Notes under the pieces: model-generated | The model's input: the letters and a program-made list of their open reading frames with translations, nothing else | Told to the model about the DNA's origin: nothing | Database searches by the model: none | Translations under genes and position numbers: made by a program | Assembly: GCF_019550915.1 (NCBI RefSeq) | Contig: NZ_JAHWCI010000008.1 | Location: 496,001 to 560,000, forward strand | Reading direction: 5' to 3' | Source: Mumia sp. zg.B17 | GTDB lineage: Bacteria; Actinomycetota; Actinomycetes; Propionibacteriales; Nocardioidaceae | Length of the DNA stretch: 64,000 nt | In this document: one piece after another, positions 17,244-27,269 of the stretch | Position numbering within the stretch: the stretch's first letter is position 1 | Layout of the letters: the number at the start of each line of letters is the position of its first letter

Positions 17244-18469
17244 TCGATGCCCTCGAGACCGTCCGTCCGGAGCTCGCCGAGGCTGGGGAGGAGCTCCCTC
17301 AACCGGTCACGGCCGGGACCCTCCTCGACCCGCCCGTGACCGATCACGGTCAGTGCGGCCGTGCACTCGACCGTGCGGTCGGCCGTCGGCCGGAAGACGG
17401 CCACCTCGGCGACCCGTCGTCGACCGCCGCTGTCCCTGACGAGATGGACGACGAGGTCGAGCGCCGCCGCGAGCTGACTGTGGAGCGCGGCGCGAGGAAG
17501 CCCTGCCGCCATCGCCAACGCCTCGAGCCGTGCCGGCACGTCCCGCGACGTGTTGGCGTGGAGCGTCCCGCAGCCTCCCTCGTGACCGGTGTTGAGCGCG
17601 CCGAGGAGGTCGACCACCTCGGCGCCTCGCACCTCCCCGACGACGAGACGGTCCGGGCGCATCCGCAGTGCCTGGCGGACGAGGTCTCGGAGGACGACGC
17701 TCCCCGCGCCCTCGACGTTGGCCGGCCGTGATTCGAGCGCAACCACGTGGGGGTGGTCCGGCCGGAGCTCGCTCGCATCCTCCACGAGCACGAGGCGTTC
17801 GAGCGGGTCGACCGCACCGAGCATGGCCGACAGGAGCGTCGTCTTGCCCGTGCCGGTGCCGCCGGTGACGAGGAAGGCGGTCCGATGACGGACGACCGCG
17901 TGCAGCACCCGGCCCACGGCGGAGGCGAAGGCGCCCAGCTCGGCCAGCTCGTCGAGGGAGTAGCCGACGCGCGCGGGCACACGCAGCGACAGCGCGGTGC
18001 CTGGTCTGGCGAGGGGAGCGAGCACGGCGTGCAGACGCGTCCCGTCCGGGAGCCGTACGTCGACGAACGGCGAGGCGTCGTCCAGCCGACGCCCTGCGGC
18101 AGCAGCGAGCCGCTGGGCCAGCCGCCGCACCGCGTCGTCGTCCTCGAAGACGACGTCGGTGCGCTCGAGGCCCGCACCACGATCGACGTACACCGCCTCG
18201 GGGCCGTTCACGAGGACGTCGGTCACCCCGACGGTGCGCAAGAGGCCCTCGAGAGGTCCGGCACCCACCGTCTCCCGGTGAAGCGCGTCGACCACAGCGA
18301 GGACCGTCGTGTCACCGTGGACATGCCCTCCGACGCGCAGTGCCTCGGCCACGCGCTCCGGCGTAGGCCGCACACCGGCGGCGGCGATGCGGTCCCGCAC
18401 CTCGACGACGAGACCTCGCTCCGGAGCCCTGGGCACGACGTGCTGGCCCCCTGCCCGCGTCGGCCTCAC
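17240..18469 (-). CDS. Tad pilus assembly ATPase, TadA/VirB11 type
   Basis: A 409-residue secretion ATPase that powers pilin polymerisation (Rv3659c equivalent). The N-terminal domain includes VTDVLVNGPEAVYVDRGAGL. The nucleotide site comprises Walker A FLVTGGTGTGKTTLLSAML, the Asp box VLVEDASELRPDHPHVV, Walker B RPDRLVVGEVRGAEVVD and the His box GHEGGCGTLHANTSRD. The GTG at 18469 overlaps the ssd stop codon; the longer open frame upstream is the shadow of ssd. Confidence 0.93.
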   Translation of the reverse strand: MRPTRAGGQHVVPRAPERGLVVEVRDRIAAAGVRPTPERVAEALRVGGHVHGDTTVLAVVDALHRETVGAGPLEGLLRTVGVTDVLVNGPEAVYVDRGAGLERTDVVFEDDDAVRRLAQRLAAAAGRRLDDASPFVDVRLPDGTRLHAVLAPLARPGTALSLRVPARVGYSLDELAELGAFASAVGRVLHAVVRHRTAFLVTGGTGTGKTTLLSAMLGAVDPLERLVLVEDASELRPDHPHVVALESRPANVEGAGSVVLRDLVRQALRMRPDRLVVGEVRGAEVVDLLGALNTGHEGGCGTLHANTSRDVPARLEALAMAAGLPRAALHSQLAAALDLVVHLVRDSGGRRRVAEVAVFRPTADRTVECTAALTVIGHGRVEEGPGRDRLRELLPSLGELRTDGLEGIE

Positions 18470-19554
18470 GCGGCGATCTCCGGGCCGAGCGACGCCCAGA
18501 CCGAACGGGCGGCGGCGCGGACCGAGGAGTGGCGAGCGACCGGCCCCACTCCCTCCTCGACCGCCCGCCGGAAGCGGGGGTCCTCGCCGACTGTCGCGAG
18601 GAGGGGAAGATCGAGCGCGTCGGCGACGACGTCCGAGGGCAGGGCTCCACGGCGCCGTCGCACCACGACCCGGACGTCGGTCGCCCATGCCGACACGCGG
18701 CGCACGACGCCGGTCGCCGCACCGACCGCGCGGACATCGGCGGGGACGACGACCACCAGCACGGCAGCACGGGTCACGATCTCGGCAGCGGCGTCATCGA
18801 GGTGGCGAGGCAGGTCGACGACCACGAGGTCGTGCACCCGCCGCACCGCAGTGAGCACCGACCGGACGACCTCGTCGCGCGCCGGGTCGGTGAGTCCGCG
18901 CTCCCACGACAGGACGGCGAGCCCGCCCGAGCGGGGCAACGATCGACGCAAGGCCGCGCCGCTGAGCCGACCGTGGGTCGAGGCGAGGTCGCCCCACCGA
19001 AGGCCGGCGGCGTCCTCGTCACCGAGCAGAAGGTCGAGACCGCCTCCGAAGGGGTCACCGTCGACCAGGAGCACCTCCCCACCGTCGCCCCTGCGGTCAG
19101 CAGCGGCACACAGCGCGACGGCGGCCGCGAGCGACGAGGCACCTGCGCCACCGCACCCGCCGACGAACGCGAGCACGGGCGCATCACCGGCACCGCCGTC
19201 TGCCCGGTCGACGAGCACCTCGGCCAGCGTGTCGTCGTCGCGCGGGAGCACGAGCACCGCCTCGGCACCCACGGCGAGAGCGGTGCTCCAGGTGGCCGGC
19301 AGCGGATCGGCGACGGCGACCACCCAGACGTCCGGGCGTCGCTCGGGCGCCGGCGCCGCCCGGGGGCCGAGGACGTCGTCGCCGAGCACGACCACCGAGG
19401 CCGTGCTCCACAGCGACCGCGCGGCACCGAGCTCCCTGCAGACGACCGGCTCCACACCGGCTCCGGCGCACAGCCGGAGGACGGCGTCGAGGATCTGCTC
19501 GGAAGCGGTGACCAGCAGGGGTCGTGACGGCGCGGTGGCGTACGAGGCAGGCAT
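18466..19554 (-). CDS. Septum-site-determining-like TadZ/CpaE ATPase (Ssd)
   Basis: First gene of the Tad operon, 362 residues, equivalent to Rv3660c (Ssd). A receiver-like N-terminal domain (about 1-125) is followed by a MinD/ParA-like domain. The deviant P-loop reads FVGGCGGAGASSLAAAVAL, then LLVDGDPFGGGLDLLLG and VHDLVVVDLPRH. In TadZ/CpaE relatives such proteins position the pilus machine at the pole. Mycobacterial Ssd also affects septation, so a cell-division role is possible. Confidence 0.88.
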   Translation of the reverse strand: MPASYATAPSRPLLVTASEQILDAVLRLCAGAGVEPVVCRELGAARSLWSTASVVVLGDDVLGPRAAPAPERRPDVWVVAVADPLPATWSTALAVGAEAVLVLPRDDDTLAEVLVDRADGGAGDAPVLAFVGGCGGAGASSLAAAVALCAAADRRGDGGEVLLVDGDPFGGGLDLLLGDEDAAGLRWGDLASTHGRLSGAALRRSLPRSGGLAVLSWERGLTDPARDEVVRSVLTAVRRVHDLVVVDLPRHLDDAAAEIVTRAAVLVVVVPADVRAVGAATGVVRRVSAWATDVRVVVRRRRGALPSDVVADALDLPLLATVGEDPRFRRAVEEGVGPVARHSSVRAAARSVWASLGPEIAA

Positions 19555-19700
19555 GCCCCAAGGGTGTGTCCCGCCACCCGGTCACGGACGCACCGCTCGT
19601 CGGCCTGTGGACACCGCCGCCCTGGGGACGGGCGTTGTCGCCGCACCTTGTCTGGAGTTATTCGTCGGTGCTCGTCCCAACGGCTGTCTATGCTGATCGG

Positions 19701-20534
19701 GTGACCACGTCCGAGGCGACGCCCGTGCCCCGTGCGCGCACGCGCTCAGCGGCGTTCTTCGACCTCGACAAGACGATCATCGCCCGGTCGAGCACGCTCG
19801 CGTTCTCCAAGCACTTCTACGACTCCGGGCTCATCAACCGGCGATCGGCGCTACGCAGCGCCTACGCGCAGTTCGTCTTCGCACTCCAGGGGGCCGACCA
19901 GGCCCAGATGGAGAAGATGCGCGCCTATCTCACCCAGCTCGTCAAGGGGTGGGACGTCGAGACCGTGCGTCAGGTGGTCGCCGAGACGTTGCACACCGTC
20001 GTCGACCCGCTGGTCTACGCGGAGGCGGTCGAGCTGATCGGTGCTCACCACCAGGCGGGGCGCGACGTCGTGATCGTGTCCGCGTCCGGCTCGGAGGTGG
20101 TCGAGCCGATCGGCGCCCTGCTCGGTGCGGACCGCGTGATCGCGACCCGGCTGGTCGAGGAGGAAGGGCTCTACACCGGCGAGATCCGGATGTACGCCTA
20201 CGGCGAGAACAAGGCCGTCGCCATCCGTGAGCTGGCCGAGGCCGAGGGCTACGACCTCAGCGACTCCTACGCCTACTCCGACTCCGAGACGGACATCCCC
20301 ATGCTCGTCGAGGTCGGCCATCCCTCGGCGGTCAATCCCGACAAGGGTTTGCGCCGCGTCGCCGTCGAGGAGGGTTGGCCGATCCTCGAGTTCGCCGAGC
20401 CGGTGGCGCTGAAGACCCGTATCTCGCTCGACTCGACCGGCAGCAAGGTCGCTGCGGCCGGTCTGGCTGCCGCGGCCGTCTCCGCCGCGGCAGGAGTCGC
20501 TCTGCATCAGATCAAGAGGCGCCGGACCGACTGA
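19701..20534 (+). CDS. HAD-IB family phosphatase
   Basis: A 277-residue haloacid dehalogenase-type hydrolase (Rv3661 equivalent, SerB-related). Motif I is FFDLDKTIIARSST, motif II lies in VVIVSASGSEVVEPIG, and motif III/IV is the Lys of GENKAVAIREL with SYAYSDSETDIPMLV. A C-terminal hydrophobic helix (AAAGLAAAAVSAAAGVAL) followed by KRRR could tether it to the membrane. The GTG at 19701 sits 7 bp after a TATGCT that could be a -10 element, so the message may be nearly leaderless. The substrate is unknown; phospholipid or phosphoserine-type monoesters are plausible. Confidence 0.9.
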   Translation: MTTSEATPVPRARTRSAAFFDLDKTIIARSSTLAFSKHFYDSGLINRRSALRSAYAQFVFALQGADQAQMEKMRAYLTQLVKGWDVETVRQVVAETLHTVVDPLVYAEAVELIGAHHQAGRDVVIVSASGSEVVEPIGALLGADRVIATRLVEEEGLYTGEIRMYAYGENKAVAIRELAEAEGYDLSDSYAYSDSETDIPMLVEVGHPSAVNPDKGLRRVAVEEGWPILEFAEPVALKTRISLDSTGSKVAAAGLAAAAVSAAAGVALHQIKRRRTD

Positions 20535-20538
20535 CGAC

Positions 20539-20790
20539 CCGACCTGGTCGGATTCTGTCGCCCCGGAGGGGTAGCCGTAACCCGCTGAAGCGGGTACAAA
20601 GGAGACAGGAAAGCGGCAGACCGGATACTCGGTACCCACGCGGCGATCATCCCGTCCTAGAGGGAGACCGCTCACGGGAGAACCCATCGAGGCCCCGGAG
20701 TGGTGCTACGGAGTTCAGGACGCTTGGTAGCCGAGGTCAAGGCCAGCCGAAGACGCGCCATCTCAAGCAGATGGCGCGTCTGCTGTCTGC
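20539..20790 (+). ncRNA. Candidate Ms1 / 6S-like RNA between HAD-IB and Fic-like genes
   Basis: About 250 nt without coding character, densely structured, and ending in a strong terminator. Visible hairpins are CCGAC-CTG-GTCGG (539-551), CCCC-GGA-GGGG (561-571) and ACCCGC-TGAA-GCGGGT (580-595). A longer-range CTGTC (555-559) pairing with GACAG (604-608) would enclose the last two. The next gene is convergent, so this is not a leader riboswitch for it. The location between the Rv3661-type and Rv3662c-type genes is exactly that of the abundant mycobacterial RNA MTS2823/Ms1, which binds core RNA polymerase, and of the Streptomyces scr3559 RNA (both recalled from memory). Homology is inferred from position and structure, not alignment. 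Confidence 0.72.
20751..20781 (+). terminator. Terminator of the Ms1-like RNA
   Basis: AGACGCGCCATCT, loop CAAGC, and the exact complement give a perfect 13-bp stem followed by GCTGTCTGCTGTCTGCT. It lies 42 bp from the stop of the convergent Fic-like gene, so it may act in both directions. Confidence 0.85.
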
Positions 20791-20822
20791 TGTCTGCTCC
20801 GGCCGTACGGCGCCGCGACGGG

Positions 20823-21563
20823 TCATCCCCGCCGTCGCGGACCCTTCGGGGGCTCGACCGGGGCAGCCTCCGCCCCGTCGGCGTAGGCCTGCGCGGCGTA
20901 CAGCAGCCACCGGTGGACGCTGGCCGTGCCGCCTTCCTCGTACTCGCCCAGAAGCTTCGCGTATCCCGCTCCGGCCAGCCTGTGCCCCGCCTCCGGCACC
21001 GTCAGGCTGGCAGGGTCGACGCCCTTCGCAACGAGGACCAGCCGCTCCGCCGCCCGCGCGACGATCCTGTTGTCGGAGACGAAGGCACCGGCGGTCGCGA
21101 TCTCGGCGTGGACCACCGCGGCGACGAGCAGCCCGGGCGCCTGGGTCGGCGCCACGACGGCCTGTGCGAGGGTCCCCAGACGGCGCGCACCCTCGGGCGA
21201 GACCGGTCGACCCAGCTCGTCGTCGGCGACCCGGCCGCGGGCTACGAGCGCGTGCAGACGCGCGATCGCCTGCAGGGGCGCGGTGTTCCAGGTGGGCACC
21301 AGACCGAGAAGCTCGGTCGTCATCCGCGCCACCGCCAGAGCGAGCGGGTCCGCCTCGCCGGCCCGCAGCCCGTCGGGATCGTACGGCGCGCCCTCGATGG
21401 CGGCGCTCGACGCGGCACCGAGCAGGAGCGAGTCGGCCGTCATCTCGGGAGTGCTGCGGCGAAGGCCGCGGTCACGGAGCAGGGAGTCGATGCCGTCGCG
21501 GGTAGCGGCGAAGGCAGACGGCACACCGTCCATCGCGACCAGCGAGGAAAAGGGGTCAGGCAC
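20823..21563 (-). CDS. Degenerate Fic-fold protein, Rv3662c family
   Basis: A 246-residue mostly helical protein, conserved at this position in actinobacteria and often mislabelled oxidoreductase. The region AIARLHALVARG followed by VVHAEIATAGAFVSDNRIVA and RAAERLVLVAKG resembles the Fic core HPFxxGNGRxxR, but the catalytic His and Gly residues are missing, so AMP-transfer activity is doubtful. The start is taken as GTG at 21563 (VPDPFSSLVAMDG); the longer frame would overlap the divergent methyltransferase start. Function unknown. Confidence 0.72.
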   Translation of the reverse strand: MPDPFSSLVAMDGVPSAFAATRDGIDSLLRDRGLRRSTPEMTADSLLLGAASSAAIEGAPYDPDGLRAGEADPLALAVARMTTELLGLVPTWNTAPLQAIARLHALVARGRVADDELGRPVSPEGARRLGTLAQAVVAPTQAPGLLVAAVVHAEIATAGAFVSDNRIVARAAERLVLVAKGVDPASLTVPEAGHRLAGAGYAKLLGEYEEGGTASVHRWLLYAAQAYADGAEAAPVEPPKGPRRRG

Positions 21564-21612
21564 GCCCTGCAGAGTACCCGGACCGACAGGAGCCACTTGG
21601 TAGCCTCGGCCT

Positions 21613-22395
21613 GTGGACAGGTCCTGGGAGCGCACGCGCGGGTTCGACGCGTACGCCAGCGACTACGCGCTCGCCCGGCCCTCCTATCCCGAGCGGGCGG
21701 TCCGGTGGCTCGTCGGAGAAGCACCCGTACGCGTGCTCGAGGTCGGCGCCGGCTCCGGGCAGATGACGGGAGCACTTCTCCAGGCGGGTCACGAGGTGGT
21801 CGCGCTCGACCGCTCGTCGGAGATCCTGGGGCAGCTCGCCTCGCGCCTGGACGTGCCGGTGGTTCGCGGCGTCGCCGAACGGCTGCCCTTCCACGCCGGG
21901 GCGTTCGACGTCGTGGTCGCCGCCGAGTCGTTCCACTGGTTCGATCCGCTGCGCACCCTCCCGGAGCTCGCCCGCGTGCTGCGGACAGGCGGCCGGCTGT
22001 CGCTGGTCTGGAACACCCGGGACGAGTCCGTCCCGTGGGTCCGCCGACTCACCTCGATCATCGACGCCGAGCCCGACGACCTCGAGGAAATCACGGCGTC
22101 GCTGCCCCTGTCGGGCCTGTTCGGGCTGCCTGAGTCGTCCGAGTACGGCTTCTGGCAACAGCTCGACCTCGACGCGCTCCTGGCCCTCGTCGCGTCACGC
22201 TCGTCGATCGCCGCGCGCCGGGCGGCCGAGCGCGATCACATCCTCGCGCAGGTGGCCGGGCTGTACGAGAGCCACGCGAGCGGTCACAACGGCCTGCGGA
22301 TGCGCTACGCGACGCGATGCTTCCGCGCCGAGGTCCACAAGGACGCGCTCAACCCCGGCACCGTGGCGCGCGAGCTCCGCGTCGACCTCGGCTGA
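21613..22395 (+). CDS. SAM-dependent methyltransferase, type 11
   Basis: A 260-residue class I methyltransferase. Motif I reads VRVLEVGAGSGQMTGALLQ, motif II VVALDRSSEIL, and the FDVVVAAESFHWFDP segment is typical of small-molecule enzymes of the ubiE/BioC-like superfamily. The substrate is not evident. The GTG start at 21613 is 49 bp from the divergent Fic-like gene, so the two share a promoter region. Confidence 0.85.
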   Translation: MDRSWERTRGFDAYASDYALARPSYPERAVRWLVGEAPVRVLEVGAGSGQMTGALLQAGHEVVALDRSSEILGQLASRLDVPVVRGVAERLPFHAGAFDVVVAAESFHWFDPLRTLPELARVLRTGGRLSLVWNTRDESVPWVRRLTSIIDAEPDDLEEITASLPLSGLFGLPESSEYGFWQQLDLDALLALVASRSSIAARRAAERDHILAQVAGLYESHASGHNGLRMRYATRCFRAEVHKDALNPGTVARELRVDLG

Positions 22396-22475
22396 GGGCC
22401 GCCGACACGTCTGCTGAGAGCGAACGCGGTCGATTCCGATGGCGCCGACTTGGGTCACCGGCCTAGCGTGAAGGG

Positions 22476-22808
22476 GTGACCACGTCGCTCGTCCCCGTCC
22501 AGCCCGCACCGGAGCCCACGCCGCTGCTGCGGCACGCGCTGGGTGACGCGCTGCGAGACGAGCGCCAGGCGCGCGGACGGACGCTCCGCGACGTGGCGAA
22601 GTCGTCGCAGGTCTCGCTGGCCTATCTCTCTGAGATCGAGCGTGGTCAGAAGGAAGCATCCTCGGAGATCATCGCCGCCGTGTCCACGGCTCTCGGGATC
22701 ACCATGCTCGACCTGGTCGCCTCGGTGGCCCGCACGTACGCGGTGCACGAGGGCCACGGCGCGATGCGTGCCGCCGGCGGGCCGTGCCCGGTCGCGATCG
22801 CTGCCTGA
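22476..22808 (+). CDS. ClgR-like XRE transcriptional regulator
   Basis: A 110-residue DNA-binding protein. The helix-turn-helix at about residues 20-75 (LGDALRDERQARGRTLRDVA, then SLAYLSEIERGQKEASSEII) closely matches ClgR/PopR regulators, which activate clpP and other protease genes in actinobacteria. ClgR is normally itself degraded by Clp through a C-terminal Ala-Ala; this protein ends in AIAA, consistent with that. GTG start after a spaced AGGGG. The DUF402 gene follows 3 bp later. Confidence 0.8.
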   Translation: MTTSLVPVQPAPEPTPLLRHALGDALRDERQARGRTLRDVAKSSQVSLAYLSEIERGQKEASSEIIAAVSTALGITMLDLVASVARTYAVHEGHGAMRAAGGPCPVAIAA

Positions 22809-22811
22809 CCG

Positions 22812-23390
22812 GTGCACGCGGCGGGCTCAGGGGGGCGTGCCGCCGTCACGCCTGCCTCGCCCGGCTCGAGGGTACGGCAGGTGACCACGAAGTACGGCGG
22901 ACACCCGCACTGGGAGTTCGACACGGTCCTCACCGTGACCGACGACCTGGGCAGCTGGTTGTTCATGCCCGCGGGCTCGCAGATGGTGCGTCCCGGACGG
23001 GTGATCGCGACCAGGGTCGCGAGCATCACCCTCGTGCCTCACACCGATCCGTACGTGGCGACGTTCCACGCCGTCGAGGACGACCCGACTCAGCTCCTCC
23101 GATGGAGGCTCTATGTCGACATGACGACGCCGGCCGTCTGGGAGCGCCCTGATCTGGTCACGATGCTCGACCTCGACCTGGACGTCGTGCAGACGGTCGA
23201 CGGGACCGTCGAGCTGCTCGACGAGGACGAGCTCGCGGAGCACCGCGTGACCCTCGGCTATCCCGACGACGTGGTGGCCCTCGCCGAGCGGTCGGCCGCT
23301 GACGTCGTGCGGGCGGTGAGCGCCGGCACGGAGCCGTTCGGGACCCTCGGCCGGCGCCGCCTGCGCGACGCCGTCCGCGCGTACGGGTAG
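22812..23390 (+). CDS. DUF402 domain protein
   Basis: A 192-residue cytoplasmic protein with a DUF402 fold (RQVTTKYGGHPHWEFD near the N-terminus, then YVATFHAVEDDPTQLLRWRL and YVDMTTPAVWE). Related proteins include nucleoside di/triphosphatases (SCO5041/FomD type) that use Asp/Lys pairs and a divalent metal; activity here is not certain. The GTG start at 22812 directly follows the ClgR-like gene, but the GTG at 22881 would also give a complete DUF402 domain. Confidence 0.7.
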   Translation: MHAAGSGGRAAVTPASPGSRVRQVTTKYGGHPHWEFDTVLTVTDDLGSWLFMPAGSQMVRPGRVIATRVASITLVPHTDPYVATFHAVEDDPTQLLRWRLYVDMTTPAVWERPDLVTMLDLDLDVVQTVDGTVELLDEDELAEHRVTLGYPDDVVALAERSAADVVRAVSAGTEPFGTLGRRRLRDAVRAYG

Positions 23391-23394
23391 GCGC

Positions 23395-23769
23395 TCAGGC
23401 CCGCGACCAGGCCCCGAGCTCGTTGCCGCTCGGGTCGAGGAAGTGGAACCGGCGGCCACCCGGGAACCCGTACGGCCCCTGGACGACACGCCCACCCGCG
23501 GCGGTGACGGTCTCAGCGCACGCCTCCAGGTCGGGGGCGTACACCTGGACCAGCGTGCTGCCGCGCACCACCTCGTCAGCGAGCCGGAGACCACCCGCCT
23601 CGTGCCCCTCCGGCTCGGCGGGCGTGCGGAATCCGGCGTACTCGTCGCCGTACGGGACGATCTCCCACCCGAAGGCCTCGCGATAGAACGCGGAGGCCGC
23701 GGGCAGGTCGGTGACGGCGATCTCGACGTAGTCGACCGACAGCGGGATGAGGTGCTCATGAACAGGCAT
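23395..23769 (-). CDS. Glyoxalase/VOC superfamily protein
   Basis: A 124-residue single vicinal-oxygen-chelate module. The two beta-alpha repeats are recognisable (VDYVEIAVTDLPAASAFYRE and GSTLVQVYAPDLEACAETVT), ending in GRRFHFLDPSGNELGAW, where the final Glu is a usual metal ligand. Similar stand-alone proteins act as glyoxalases, dioxygenases or resistance proteins; the substrate cannot be named. Convergent with the DUF402 gene with 4 bp between stops. Confidence 0.82.
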   Translation of the reverse strand: MPVHEHLIPLSVDYVEIAVTDLPAASAFYREAFGWEIVPYGDEYAGFRTPAEPEGHEAGGLRLADEVVRGSTLVQVYAPDLEACAETVTAAGGRVVQGPYGFPGGRRFHFLDPSGNELGAWSRA

Positions 23770-23808
23770 GGCGCCACGGTGCCATCGGGGTCGGACAAGT
23801 TCGTGTGA

Positions 23809-25305
<1,497 letters not shown>

Positions 25306-25308
25306 CGC

Positions 25309-25923
25309 TCAGTCGTCGCCGAGGCCTCGGGCCGCGAGCGCGTCACCGGTCTCCTGAGCACGGGCGACGACGCGGATGACGAACGGTGACAGGTACGCGC
25401 GCGGTCGACGCTCGAGCCCGCGCGCACGCGCGGCGTCGCGGGTCTCGACGGCGATCGCGATCGTCCCCGGGAGCGCCTGGATCGCGAGTCCCAGGGTCAG
25501 GGCGACGCGCTCGGGATCGGCTCCGAACCGCCGGAACGGCCGGATCCAGCCCACGACGGCGTCGAGCATCGCGTTGACGGGCGTCGTGGTCGTGAGCACG
25601 ACCGCGGCGAGGGCGAGCGCGACGAGGTCCACCACCGTCTCGATCGCCCGGTCCGGTCCCTTCAGCCACCACTGGAACCCGGCGACGACGACCGCGATCA
25701 GCAGCACGCTGCGCGCCGCCCGCAGCACCGACCCGAGCGCGACCTGGGCGAGCACGGCCGCGGCCACCGCCAGCGCGAGGAACACCCACGACGCCGGCAT
25801 GCTGCGTACGGCGACGACCGCGATGCTGAACGCCGCGAGCGCGCTCACCTTGGCTCCCACCGGCATCCGGTGCACGACGGAGTCGCCGGGCTGGTGAAGG
25901 CCGACGAGGACCGGGGTGCTCAC
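25309..25923 (-). CDS. bioN: ECF transporter T component of biotin uptake
   Basis: A 204-residue membrane protein of the CbiQ/BioN family that links the biotin-binding subunit to the ATPase. Hydrophobic helices lie at about 30-75 and 85-120, and the coupling helices carry the family Ala-Arg-Gly motifs (RDAARARGLERRPRA and ALAARGLGD). Third gene of bioYMN; its start overlaps the bioM stop by 4 bp. Confidence 0.88.
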   Translation of the reverse strand: MSTPVLVGLHQPGDSVVHRMPVGAKVSALAAFSIAVVAVRSMPASWVFLALAVAAAVLAQVALGSVLRAARSVLLIAVVVAGFQWWLKGPDRAIETVVDLVALALAAVVLTTTTPVNAMLDAVVGWIRPFRRFGADPERVALTLGLAIQALPGTIAIAVETRDAARARGLERRPRAYLSPFVIRVVARAQETGDALAARGLGDD

Positions 25924-26633
25924 CTCACCGCTCCCGACCGCGCCTCCACCGACGCGACGTAGTCGTCCACCGCGGCGTCGGCCGCACCGTCGTAGCGGAG
26001 GCGACCGTCCTCGATCACGAGCACGCGGTCACAACGCCGGGCGAGCGCGAGGTCGTGGGTGACCAGGAGCAGCTGCTGGTCGAGCCCCAGGAGGACATCG
26101 CCCACGGTGCGGGTGTTGGCGAGGTCGAGCAGCGTCGTCGGCTCGTCGGCGACGACGACCGCGGGCTGCACCGCCAGCACCCCCGCGAGGGCGAGCATCT
26201 GGCGCTGGCCTCCCGACAGCGCGTGCACGCTCGTGTCGGCGAGATCGGCCAGGTCGAAGGAGTCGAGGACCTCCAGCGCGCGGGCACGCCGTGCGGCAGC
26301 CCTCTTGACGTGCCTGCGCAGCGACAGCTCGACGTCCTCGACGCACGTCGGCATCACGACCTGTGCCGCCGGGTCGGTGAACACGAACCCGACGCGGCGG
26401 CGTACGCGGGAGGCGTCCCGCGCGACGTCCACCCCGTCGACCAGGACCCGACCGGTCGTGGCCGTCACCAGACCGTTCACGAGACGCGCAAGGGTGGACT
26501 TGCCGGACCCGTTGGCTCCGACGACGCCGATGCGGCGCTCGGTGAGCTCGAGCGTGATGGGCTCGAGCACGACCTTGAGGCCGTGCGGGGTGTCGACCGT
26601 GACGCCGGCGGCATCGAAGCTGAGCGTGGGCAC
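25920..26633 (-). CDS. bioM: ECF transporter ATPase of biotin uptake
   Basis: A 237-residue ABC ATPase. Walker A is GVVGANGSGKSTLARLVNG, the signature is LSGGQRQMLALAGVLA, Walker B is VVVADEPTTLLDLAN and the H-loop is LLLVTHDLALA. It energises biotin import with BioN and BioY. The GTG at 26633 follows the bioY stop by 2 bp and begins the ABC domain at once; the longer open frame upstream is antisense to the bioY region and is not supported. Confidence 0.9.
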   Translation of the reverse strand: MPTLSFDAAGVTVDTPHGLKVVLEPITLELTERRIGVVGANGSGKSTLARLVNGLVTATTGRVLVDGVDVARDASRVRRRVGFVFTDPAAQVVMPTCVEDVELSLRRHVKRAAARRARALEVLDSFDLADLADTSVHALSGGQRQMLALAGVLAVQPAVVVADEPTTLLDLANTRTVGDVLLGLDQQLLLVTHDLALARRCDRVLVIEDGRLRYDGAADAAVDDYVASVEARSGAVR

Positions 26634-26635
26634 GG

Positions 26636-27259
26636 TCAGGGGTGGAGCAGCTTGGGGAAGGCGCGGTGCACCTCGGCGGCGATGATGGCGACCAACGTCG
26701 TCTTGAGCAGGTCGCCGACCCAGAAGGGCGCGTCCCACGTGGCCGCGGTCCACAGCGAGACGTCCTGGTGGATCGCCATGCCGACGATGCCCATCGGGTG
26801 GATGACGAGGATGCTCGCAGCCATCGAGCAGCAGAACACCCACGCCGCGCGAGTCTTGCGTCGCGGGCCGGCGACGTAGGCCACCAGGAACCCGCCCAGT
26901 GCGGCGGCGAACGGGAAGCTGATCAGGTAGCCCGCGCTGACGCTGGTGAAGGCCCCGAGGCCGGCGCTGTGCTCGGCGAAGACGGGGAGCCCGATGGCAC
27001 CGAGGGTGAGGTAGAGGGCCACGGCAGCGAACCCTCGGACGGGCCCGAGCAGACAACCCGTGAGCATCACGGCGAAGGTCTGGAGCGTGATCGGGACGCC
27101 GGCCGAGCCGACCGGGATCGCACCGATGTAGGCGCAGGCGGAGATGAGTGCGGCGAACGCCGCGATCAGGGCGAGGTCGGTGGTCGAGAACCTGCGGGAG
27201 CTCGCCCGCGCAGTCGGCGTGGCGTCGGGCGTGGTGTCTGGGGTGGCGTCGAGCGACAT
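26636..27259 (-). CDS. bioY: Biotin transporter substrate-binding protein BioY
   Basis: A 207-residue S component with about six membrane helices. Family landmarks include ISACAYIGAIPVGSAGVPIT, LTGCLLGPVRGFAAVALYL, GLPVFAEHSAGLGAF and GYLISFPFAAALGGFLVAY. The start is the ATG at 27259, with AGGAG six bases upstream; an ATG two codons earlier is too close to that site. Two BioQ-type palindromes lie directly upstream, so the bioYMN operon should be shut off when the repressor senses biotin sufficiency. Confidence 0.92.
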   Translation of the reverse strand: MSLDATPDTTPDATPTARASSRRFSTTDLALIAAFAALISACAYIGAIPVGSAGVPITLQTFAVMLTGCLLGPVRGFAAVALYLTLGAIGLPVFAEHSAGLGAFTSVSAGYLISFPFAAALGGFLVAYVAGPRRKTRAAWVFCCSMAASILVIHPMGIVGMAIHQDVSLWTAATWDAPFWVGDLLKTTLVAIIAAEVHRAFPKLLHP

Positions 27260-27269
27260 GAGCATCTCC

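Noticed and set aside
20539-20790. RNase P RNA, tmRNA, SRP RNA or riboswitch
   Set aside because: None of the universal motifs (GAGGAAAGTCC-type P4, tRNA-like end with CCA, SRP tetraloop domain, ydaO or cobalamin cores) is found, and the downstream gene is convergent, so a leader riboswitch makes no sense.
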